A stretch of DNA of 64,000 bases from positions 1,963,001 through 2,027,000 of the forward strand of contig JAJNNQ010000075.1 in NCBI GenBank assembly GCA_027886175.1, read 5' to 3'. Of this stretch, positions 54,956 through 64,000 are shown piece after piece. This stretch comes from Phylloscopus collybita. Taxonomy: Eukaryota; Chordata; Aves; Passeriformes; Phylloscopidae. A program made the translations under genes and the position numbers. Each line of letters starts with the position of its first letter. Positions within the stretch are counted from its first letter, which is position 1. A model generated the notes under the pieces. It did not search any database, was not told where the DNA came from, and saw only the letters and a program-made list of their open reading frames with translations.

Positions 54956-56937
54956 GCCTGCTTTATTTACATCTGTAAATGGAGAAATTTGCCCTGGCAT
55001 CTTTCTCAGAGTTTTGTTGGTTTTTTTGGGTTTTTTTTCCAGTTTTAAAGATGAGATTTTTTTAAGTTAAGTGTATTTGTATTTCTTAATTTGTATTTTC
55101 TTGCAACAAATATAGGATTACTTGATTATTTTTTGGTGTTTTCTTCCCCCATGTAGAGCTGTAGCAGGGCTTGATGCCTTTTGGAAAAAGGCTCTTCCTC
55201 CTTGCACAGCCATGTGCTGATCTGAAAACCATCCAGAGATGAAAACAGGCTTTTGTCCAGCCTGCCTGTTGAGCTGGTGTCTCTTTATTTTCCCTGACAA
55301 CTGGAATGCAGTTGATCCTGTAAAATGTCTGGGCTTTCTGTCCTGTCTAATTGTGTTAAACTGCATTTGCATCCTAAAGAGAGCGGCTGGGAGAGGATGT
55401 TGAAGCCTTATATGCATTTTTAAGCTCATAAATGCCATCAGTGAAGTCTAAACCATCAGATAACTGACTCTGAAGGCCTTGCTGAAATGCACTGATGCCT
55501 TTATGCCTTTGTCAGTTGTCTTCCCCTGCACAGTGTCTCCAGATCCTACATGTGTTGCTGTCAGCTGTATTAGGGATAAGGAGGAATCATAACTGTGAAA
55601 ACAGCCCTGGGGGCTGTAAATATCTGCACACCATCAAGTGAATTTTGCAGTTTTGCAGGGGATCATGTTCTTGTTCCTATGGCAAGACTTTGGTTGCAGT
55701 GCAAGAAGCTCTTTTCAGACCTCTCTTCCTGTGTCAGAGGAGCCATCTCTTCTCCTGGTGTTTCTGAGCATCTGCCCTGCCAACCCCCCCTCCACCTTTT
55801 CAGCAATTGGATATTTGGGCACCACAATCAAAATGCAGTAAAAGTGGAGACAATGGAAAATATATTCCAGCCAATCACAACTTTTTCTGGAGGTGTGTTC
55901 AAAAATTTTAAAGCATGTGAAGAAGGCAAGTCAGGATGGTAGATGAGATGTTGTGGGCATGGCTAAGGGTTGTTGCTCTCACTTTGCTCCTGGGCATTGT
56001 TTTTATCGCTTGACCACGTTGATCATCCTGATCTGATCCCACCCAGCCTCTTCCATGCAGAAAGTTGTAGATTTCTCCTCATGTGACCTCCTCTGCACAT
56101 GGGATGAAGACTTTTATTTTTAGCTTGGTGGTTTCTTGGAGGAAACCTCTTTCCATTCATTCAGAGGCAATTATAGCCTCTGGCTCTTGGTGCTGTTGAT
56201 TCTTCCTTTGCCTGTGTTTTCTTCTGGGCACATGACAGAGCTTTGCCAGTCTGATACCCATGGCCTGGGACAAAAGTCTGTGTCTCACCCAGCTCCTTGC
56301 CTGCACGTGAGCATTTCTGTGATGGGTGGAAGATAATTCTCTCTCTGAGTCATTCAATTGCTGTTTCCTTCTCTAAGAAATCTGGTAAAATCAGTAGAAG
56401 TAAGGGGAGGGAAGACATGGAAAGTGTCTCTGCATTTCGAGAGAAAAAGCAACAGCTCCCCCAGGGTGGTTGTTTTGGCAGCAATCTGCATCTCAATTTC
56501 TGCCCCAAAATAGCCATCAAGTGCAGGCAGCTGTGTTTGCTCTCCCAAAAGGTGTCAGTTTTCTTGCTATGGCCCTGATGGTGTGATGAGCCATGAAGGA
56601 AATGTCAGCCACCTGTATGAGGAAAAGAAAAATCAGGGTTTGCAGGAAGACCTTGGAGATGTCTTGACTTGCCATACTGGTTCCTTGCTGCTGAGCAGGG
56701 TTTTCACAATGATTCCAGGGCTGTGAGTCAGTGTCTGTCCTGGTGTTCCCCCTGATAGAGCTGCTCATCTGAGCTGGAGTTGCAGTGTAAGACCAGCTGT
56801 AGCTCAGATGTCAGGGTTTTTGCCCTGGTCTGGTAGTTCAGTGTTACATCTTTGCTCCAGACCCCTCTGTTGATGTTGCATCGAGGGTGGAGATGTTTCT
56901 CCAGGTGGTTCAGATGGAGAATGAAGAGCACTAAGCT
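54956..56937. other. Presumed intronic DNA
   Basis: About 2 kb without a recognised repeat. Frames of 106 and 115 codons (55,118-55,438 minus and 55,595-55,942 plus) have no recognisable domain. Confidence 0.35.
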
Positions 56938-57349
56938 GATCATGGGACTGGAGCTATGGAGACAGGCTGGGGTTGTTCAGCCTGAAGACAAGAAGGCTCC
57001 AGAGAGAGCTGAGAGTCCCTTCCAGTGCCTAAAGGGGTTCCAAGAGAGCTGGAGAGGGAGTTTGTACAAGGGCATGGAATGATGTAACAAGAGGGAATGG
57101 CTTCAGACTGAAAAGAGGGAATGTTTATATTAGCTATTAAGAAGAAATTCTCCCCTGTGAGGCTTGGGGACACTGGAACATGCCCAAAAACACTGTAGAT
57201 TTCCCATCCCTGGAGGTGTCCAAGGCCAGGTTGGTCAGGGCTTGGCTGGAATAGTGGAAGCTGTCCCTGCCCATGGCAGGGGCTTGGATCAAGATGTTCC
57301 TCAAGGTCCCTTTCAACCTAAACCATTCTGTGATTCTTTGATTCTCAGA
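56938..57349 (+). mobile_element. CR1 3' region, sense, with tail
   Basis: 'GTTGTTCAGCCTGAAGACAA', 'AGAGAGCTGGAGAGGGAG', 'CCATCCCTGGAGGTGTCCAA', 'GCCCATGGCAGGGGCTTGGA' and a full tail 'AACCATTCTGTGATTCTTTG'. The most complete 3' UTR on the plus strand after the 20.7-kb copy. Confidence 0.93.
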
Positions 57350-59184
57350 AGGTTTTTCTCCTTAGGGATGCTCAGCCTCATGAGCTGTCATTGTGTTGTT
57401 GCCCCTGAACTTTGTGTTTGCTCCCACCTATCCCCTGAGGGTTTTGCATAGATTGAAATCAGTTTTCTTCTGGTTTCTATTTTTTACATCTCTCATGTCA
57501 GTGTGGTGGCACAGCCAGAACATGCATGAGCTCTTCAGCAATTTTTTTTCCTGTGAAAACCTCATGGTTGCCTTTTCCTTCTCCAATATGTCTGGAAACA
57601 TCCATTCCTCTGGTTCTCTCATAGCCATTCATATTGGAGGATGATTGTCACACCTGTGCATGGAGGAAACTGCTCTAAAAGCAGCTTTGCTGTGTTTCAA
57701 GCAGGGACTGGTCTGCTGGAACAGCGGTGGTGGGGCTGGACCCTTCTCTGAAGCCTGGTGGCAGCTGGAAATGCAGTTTCCCATTAGCTCCTTCAGCTGT
57801 TGGAGTCTCTTGATGTGACACGGGGAAGTTTCTGCCTGATGGATTTCAGAGAGTGAGGCGAGGGCGGGTGTACATTTTTAATTTTAGTTCTGCATGATGG
57901 AAGATGCTTGTGAGCCCATCATATTAATTTCAGAACTCTTCAGGACTGTGCTTATTTTGCTGGAATAGTGCAGTGGGTTGGCTGGGGAATAAGCAAGCAA
58001 AGCAGAAATTTGGGGAACAGTAAAACCAACCATGCAGATGTGAGCTGGTGTGCACAGCCTCTCAGTAACCACCTGTGTATCTTCCTTGACCCTGCTCCTA
58101 CCCCTAGGAAAAAGGTTCTGACCCTGAAGGATCTTTGCATCCTCAGTCTTTTGAGCTGGAGTTACTGGGTTGGAAGGACCCCAGTTGTCCAGCTCTCCAG
58201 CTCAGCCATCTTCCACTGGTCCCATCTGCTCATTCATCCTCCAGGAGAAGCAGGGTGGATGTCATGCCAGCAGGAACTGTCATTAGCTATCTTCATGTCT
58301 AGTGCCTGGGCATTGCATAGGGGAAGGCATGGAGAATTCCCAAAAAGGCAGCTGAGTAATGGAAGGTGATGGCTCCAGCTGGAGCAAAGGCACGTCCACA
58401 AAAAGGCTGCTCTTTCTCTCCAGTTTCCTTGCAGCTCAGCTTTGACAGCATTAAAACTTCAGGTAACCTCCATGTGAAAGCCTTTGCTTGGTCAAAAAGG
58501 GGGAGCTGGTTGCAATCCAAGGATGCCATTTTGGGCTGGGAAGAGGAACGTGAGATCAGCAGACAGTATGTGCAGGCCCATGGGTATGGATGAGAGGTGG
58601 CTCTGCAACAGGGAATGAGGAAGCCTGGATTCATCTCCCCATATCAAAAATATTGGTACAACAGAGGTGTTCAGAGGAGTGTTTTTGTTGATTTGGCTTG
58701 GTACTGGCCTGGTTTCTGCCCCAGGGGCTCTCTAGGTTTTTGAGGTACGTCATGGTTGTGATGGAGTTTGGGGACATTCCTTGAGAACCCAGCAGGGAAA
58801 TTCCTCCAGACAGCAGTTAATTGGACATTGTACAAGTGAGATGCAATCTGTGCCTCCACCTCATGAATTGTGTTGTTGCTATTTTCATTTTTTTTTAAAT
58901 AAATGTTGTGTTTGTGTGCTTGGATGACATTTCCCATTCAGAAGTGGAGGGGAGGAAGGAATGTGTCACCCACACCCAAGGTGCCAGGCGCATAACTCAG
59001 GAGAATTACTCATAAAGCCACAACCTCATTATCCAGCTATGAAGGATTTCTGCCACCAATTTCCTCAGTCTGGCCACACTCCTGAAATTAATCTCACCTA
59101 AACAGTCAGGAGCATTTCCTCTTTCAGTGCAGGCAGAAACCATTTTGTCCCATGGTTGAATGCTTCAAACAAAGACGAAAATAG
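57350..59184. other. Presumed intronic DNA
   Basis: A very good acceptor shape (TTTCCTTGCAG, ending at 58,434) with a CAG|GTAACC donor 28 bases later (58,463) marks a possible but very short exon. Nothing else was recognised. Confidence 0.35.
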
Positions 59185-59302
59185 GCAACCCCCACCCCAC
59201 CACCCCCCCCCAAAAAAAACCAACAAAACAAAAACAAAAACAAAAACAAACAAACAACAAAAAAAAACAAACCAAAAAAGCCAAACAAAAAAAACCAACC
59301 CA
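59185..59302. repeat. (CAAAA)n / C-run low-complexity tract
   Basis: C-rich run, then ACAAAA and ACAAAC units and A-runs. Long minus-strand frames across it are Phe/Val/Cys-rich artefacts. Confidence 0.92.
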
Positions 59303-59957
59303 AAGTATAATTAGCTGGTGCATTTGGGGTGTTAGAAAAGGATGCTCCCAACCTCCCAACCCAGTTCCAAGCAGATGATGGAGTGCACAGCATAGGTGGA
59401 GCAGATTGGGGAAGACTGAAAGCACCAGATGGGAAGTTGAGGTGGTTTTCCCGTTGTAAATGTCTCAGGAGCAGGGATAACTTCCCCTTTTGGGGAGCAG
59501 ATGGGATCTGGAATTTCAGTGTCCTTGTGGGCACTGGTAGGATGAGCTGAGTTTTGGATCTTCTGAAGTACCTGCTGTTGTATTTCTTTCTCCTGCTGGA
59601 GTCACCTGGGTTTTGGCTACTCTTAGCAATATCCTGCAGGAAACAAGGATAGTGAGCCTGGTTAAAATCCAGACCTAAGCACACCTCTTACATGCTCCTC
59701 ATTATACTCTTCATATCTTTTTTTTTTATGGAGCAGAAAAGAATGGCCTGTGAAGTCACAAATTCCCAGCTCTCAGCCCCTGCTTTTTGAAGGGTGTAGG
59801 AAAGGGGCTCTGGGATGTCCAGGAGAAAAAGCATCCTTATAACCAGAGCAGTGATGATGTGGCTCAACAAGAAGCTGGAACCAGGATGTCCTGGGCCAAA
59901 CAAGGGGACTGGCAGGCTGCACATCACCATGTCCTGCCCACTCTTCCCAAGCAGCAA
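59303..59957. other. Unique presumed intronic DNA
   Basis: Nothing recognised. The 186-codon minus-strand frame (59,124-59,684) owes much of its length to the adjacent simple repeat. Confidence 0.35.
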
Positions 59958-60213
59958 GTGGCAGAACAAGAGGAAATGGTCTCAGTTTGCACCAGGGAAG
60001 TTTAGATTCGATATTAGGAAAAAATTCCTCACTGAAAGGTTTTTCAAGCTTTGGAAGAGGCTACCCAGGGACATGGTTGAGTCACCATTCCTGGAGGTAT
60101 TTAAAGATGTGTGGATGTGGCACTTGGGGACATGGGTTAGTGTGGCAGTACTTAGTAGTTGGACTAATGGATCTAAAAGGTCTTTTCTAACCTAAATTAT
60201 TCTGTAACTCTAG
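59958..60213 (+). mobile_element. CR1 (CR1-Y-like) 3' region, sense
   Basis: 'CAGAACAAGAGGAAATGGTC', 'TCCTCACTGAAAGGTTTTTC', 'TCACCATTCCTGGAGGTATT', 'TGGCACTTGGGGACATGGGT' and 'TTCTGTAACTCTAGG' occur in the same order as in the 38.5-kb copy. Confidence 0.92.
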
Positions 60214-62198
60214 GAAGCTGAGAGCATTTCTTCTGTCAGCTGCTGGCTATGACTGGTGGCTTTAAAAAGTTTGTGTTTACCCTTTTATCTTGCCAAAGGA
60301 CGTGGAAGTGCTGCTGGGCATGTCCCAAGTGTGGGATGCTGAAGGATGAGGTGGATTAACACTCATCTGCTAATGAAGACCACAGCAAACAAGAAGGGAT
60401 GGAGTGGGAGGATTGAGCTGAGTTGCCCCATGGTGATTTCCATAGGTTAAACGGGCAGGTCAGTGGGAATTACATCCTCCAGATGTAACAGCTCAATAAG
60501 ATCAATGTTTACAAAATCCCTCATACAATTGGATCCAAATCTTGATTAAACCTTGAGGCTGGTTGTCCCCAGCCTGCTCAGTAACAGACACTCACTTGTT
60601 GCACTACCTTTTGATGTTTCTCACTCCGAGCAACAAGAAGCTGTTTCTCTGGGAGGGGAAAATCCTCTGTCACAGTGTGTAATTGGCTTGGTGTGTTTGC
60701 ACAGAGGTCACCAAGGGCTGGGATTGCTGCTCTGCTCCTCTGGGCAGATATAAATCATTGCTGCAATTTTATCTCTGAATTTTTCTCTCTGGGGAAATTG
60801 CATCTTTTTTTTATTTTTTTTTTTTTTTAACTGAGCTTTCTCTGTAGAGCATGTCTGTAGGAAGTATATGGCATTTGTATATGAAGTATTTATTAATGCA
60901 AAAAGATTTTTAAAGTGTTCAGCCCACAGTGACCAGAGCTGAAGACAGTGTGTGAAGGGCTTCCTCACTGGTGTTAATTGAGCAAAGCAAGTGGGCGTAT
61001 TAATTAAAAGGCCTTTTGTGAGCTCTTGAGAGCTGCCTGGTGCTTCTCTAATGCAGGACCTGCCCCTTGGGGTTGTACCAGTGCTTTTTCCTGGCAGCAA
61101 AATTGGCTGCTTTTGTAACCAGGAGGTGTTGTTTCTAGAATAAAAGCTAAAATTGGAAATTCTTGGAAGGTAGGAGCGTCTGTACGTGTTTGAAGGCCAG
61201 CAGGAGAGAGAAACAAGCGGCTGGTGAGAAATGCCAAGACCTTGATTCAGCAGGGTTCTCCCTGTTCTCTCAAATCTGACACACTGAAATGCTTAACTGG
61301 ATTGTGGCCAGAGTGTTCCTCCCACAGCAGGTTTGGGATCTTACAGAAGACTGGACACTTAAGCAAGTGATTCTCCTTTTCCATTGAAGGTTTTAATTTG
61401 TTATTTATTATTTTTTGCAGGTGTTGCGCAAACAATTACAACCCCCTACATTTGTGCTGCTGCTAATCTGGAAATATTAAAACTTTCTAGGAAGTTTAAA
61501 GATTTATATCAACTTTCTTTTGAAAAGGAGGTGCTGTTCCTCATGCTCAGCAGTGATGTTTTGAGGAACCAAAATGATGTTTTTGTACCTGTTCCTACAA
61601 CCCTGCTCAGGGGCTCCAGGATGTGCCTGGATATCAGAGCTCTTGATGCTGATGATGGTCATATCCTTAACCATGACAGTGAAGTAGTTTTATTTTCCCA
61701 GTACTTACCAGTTGTCTTGCTTTTTCTTCCAGATTAGAAGAAAGTCTTGTGTGTCCAGAAGAGCAGAACTTGGGAAGCCACTGGTAAGAGCATCTCTTCA
61801 GGAGAGGGTCACTTGAACATGGAACTGTGGGGCTCAGGCAGATGCAAATAAAATTTTCCCTTTGAGAAACTTTTTTTTTTTCCTGTGACTTTCATTTTAT
61901 AGGAGTTTTGCTGTTTTTTGGACTGAGTTGCCAAAAGGGAGAGCTGGTTTATGGGAGTTTTTGCAGGTGAGGCTGGGGAAGGAGTGCTTTATCTTTACTC
62001 ATATGGAAAGCAACCTTATCCAAGAATTGTCCCAGAACTTTGGCCGTATTTTCATGTTCTCCCTGTGTTCTCATTTTGCTGATCCTTTGCTGGTTCCATG
62101 TCTTTGATCTCTAGAGCAAACGATGCACAGGAATAAAATAAACACAGAGAATGGCAGTGCTTTGAAACTTGGGTGCTTAAGGATGCCAGGCAGAATTT
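60214..62198. other. Presumed intronic DNA
   Basis: Contains a T-run (about 60,805-60,829). A T-rich tract ending in TTTTGCAG (61,413-61,420) precedes a 117-codon open frame (61,384-61,737) without a recognisable domain. The alternative phase ends after 19 codons. Confidence 0.35.
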
Positions 62199-62465
62199 GA
62201 ATCATGGAATAGTCTCGGTTGGAAGCAACTTTGAAGGTCGTCAAATCCAATTCTCCTTCAATGAGCAGGGACATCTCCAACTTGATCTGGTTGCTCAGAG
62301 CCCCATCCCACCTGACCTTGAATCTTTCCAGGGATGGGACACCTGCCACCTCTGTGGGTAATATTTCTGTGTCTTACCAAAATCTTTTATCTCGCCTGAA
62401 CCCCTACCCTCTTTCAGTTTGAAACCATTACTCTGACACTACAGGCCCTACTAAAAATCCATCCC
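62199..62465 (-). mobile_element. CR1 3' region, antisense, diverged
   Basis: 'TGAATCATGGAATAGTCTCG', 'GAGCAGGGACATCTCCAACT', 'TCTTTCCAGGGATGGGACAC' and 'CCCTCTTTCAGTTTGAAACC'. Older than most antisense copies, judging by substitutions. Confidence 0.87.
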
Positions 62466-64000
62466 CAAATTCCCTGAAATCACTGAGAACTGTGTTGTTC
62501 TGTAGGTCTTCAGGTTTAACTTCATGTTCCTCCTCTTGGAAACTCTTGCCAGGGTGGTGAAGCCTTGTTGGTCTCTTGGGCAGTGTGAAAGGCAAGCAGG
62601 GGAGTGCTGGTCCCATGCCATACTAGTGGGATGTCCCTGTGTCCATGGGATGCTCAGTGGTCCCCTCCCAGGGAAACTGCTTTTTGCTCCAGCAGCACAT
62701 CCAGCTGTGGTGGATCCATTCATGAGCAGCACAGCCACAGCCGAGTTCCACTGACTTTTTCTGGGACTGTTCTGTCCCTCCCAGCTGGCTTACCTCCCTT
62801 TGGAGGCATAGGGAGATTTATAGGACTCCTCTTTGGTGACCCTGGAGACAGAAGCTGGTTCATCCCCCACCAATCTTGTGTTTGGGGAGGGAGCAGTGCT
62901 GTGTGTAATTTTCCTGTCACCTTTGGCAGCACCAGTGCTGAATCAGTGTGATGGGTGTCCCCTTTGATACTGGTGATGTTTTGCTCATTGCCCCTGGATC
63001 TCCTCACAGCAGTACTGAGCAAAGAGCTTTAGTGGTGTTTCTGCTGCCCTGAATAGTCCCCCAGCACCACGTCTGGCTAGAGAGAGAGAACATAAATTGT
63101 CTTTCCACAAGGTCTGGACTGAAAACCAGAGGATTTGGCTTTCAGTACGAGCTAGTCGTGCCTTAAAACAAATTTTGCCGAGGGCATCTTTTCTCAGCTT
63201 TATGGCTTTCTCTTCCCATCTCTTACTTTCATCTGCAGTTTCTTCTGTGTGGCAGAAAGGAGCGGGAATGTGACCTCTGGGAATGTGGCCTCTGGGAGCA
63301 ACCTGGACCAATTGGTTAGAAAGTTGTAGTCAGCCAGCTGATGGGGCAGATTGTTTCAGCAGTGAGGGGGGGAAATAACTGTTGTGGCATCTCCATGTCT
63401 GTGTCCAGTCTTGCTCTTGCTGGACCTGGAGTCACTAGCCCAGTGCAGGGCACTGGTGTGGGGGTGTGAATTGTAAAGAACACCAAGTGGGATGAATGTG
63501 GAACTCCTGTGGTGCTTTGAGAGCTGCGCTGATGGTGTCAGCCAAGCTGGGCTCAGGATCTCCCTCCTCAGCTGATCTTTGGCTGTGTTGACAGCATCTG
63601 AACTGATGCCTTGGGAAGGCTGACCTGGAACAGAGACTGGACAGAGCTGGAGAATAAAGTAGATATTTATTAAAAGGCCTTTAAGGGTACACCTTGGGCA
63701 GGACAAGAGCCTGGCCAGGGCTACACCCAAGGTGGACCCAAAATGAACGACAAGTCATGAGGTCTTACACTTTTGTAAGTTTTGGTCTGTTTGCATATTG
63801 GGGTTTAAATGTCCAATTACAGCTTCAGATTGTGAGGTCCCATCCTTCTTGTTTTCTCTCTTCAGTCTACTGTTGTTTATGCTTTTGGGCCTCAAAGTTG
63901 TACTCATTGTCCTTGGTCTCCAGCAGGAAAAGGATTTGTTTTGTTTTGTTTTATTTTTGTCTACCTATTCTGTGAAGAGAGCTGACTAACAATGTGAGGC
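62466..64000. other. Presumed intronic DNA to window end
   Basis: No recognised CR1. A small tandem duplication of 'GGGAATGTGACCTCT' lies at about 63,264-63,295. Frames up to 124 codons have no recognisable domain. Confidence 0.35.

Noticed and set aside
59124..59684. 186-codon minus-strand frame as a gene
   Set aside because: Much of it is the translation of the (CAAAA)n and C-run low-complexity tract.
1..64000. LTR retrotransposons, endogenous retroviruses, DNA transposons, tRNA/rRNA genes, CRISPR arrays
   Set aside because: I looked for paired long terminal repeats, retroviral protein motifs, tRNA-like cloverleaf A/B boxes and regularly spaced repeats, and found none that I could support by eye.

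Overview
The window reads as nuclear DNA from a bird, plausibly a passerine. The main evidence is about 43 recognisable fragments of CR1, the dominant avian LINE retrotransposon. Most carry the CR1 3' end: the 'CCATTCTGTGATTCTATGA'-type 8-bp tail and, just inside it, the 'GGTCCCTTCCAACCCAAACC' block, on one strand or the other. There is no bacterial, viral or organellar gene organisation, no CRISPR array, and no intact protein-coding gene that I can name. Naming the group as passerine is inference from the style of the CR1 ORF2 remnants.

Layout. (1) 1-16.6 kb is AT-rich intergenic or flanking DNA. It holds young CR1 pieces and three much older CR1/L3-like relics (about 1.8-2.6, 10.4-10.6 and 11.3-11.7 kb). 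It also has two non-repetitive, CpG-retaining blocks (about 12.7-13.3 and 14.9-15.4 kb) that look like conserved noncoding DNA. (2) 16.65-17.12 kb is the only clear CpG island. It carries an inverted CCAAT box, GC boxes, a near-consensus ZNF143/Staf site, and two CACGTG E-boxes, one inside the palindrome TCACGTGA. A strong 5' splice site (CAG|GTGAGG) sits at 17,050/17,051. This is best explained as the promoter and first exon of a plus-strand gene whose identity I cannot determine. (3) 17.13-17.72 kb is a G-rich minisatellite directly downstream of that splice donor. Its antisense translation makes a spurious 422-residue open frame. (4) 17.8-64 kb looks like a very long intron, or several introns. 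It is filled with CR1 copies, low-complexity tracts and several unique blocks that may be conserved regulatory elements (about 26.5-27.7, 32.9-33.3, 33.8-34.0, 35.4-36.0 and 53.2-53.5 kb). Short candidate exons are noted at 20,424-20,465 and 32,036-32,129, with low confidence.

How it fits together. The only regulated unit visible is the CpG-island promoter firing rightward into repeat-rich intronic DNA. CR1 copies downstream are more often antisense to that direction (18 to 11 by my count), with an uninterrupted antisense run from 40 to 48 kb. Every open frame over 100 codons overlaps a CR1 copy, a simple repeat, or DNA with no protein-like composition that I recognise. I therefore annotate no CDS. 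CR1 boundaries are by eye and may be off by 10-50 bases. Gene identity, conservation and repeat subfamilies need alignments that I cannot run.
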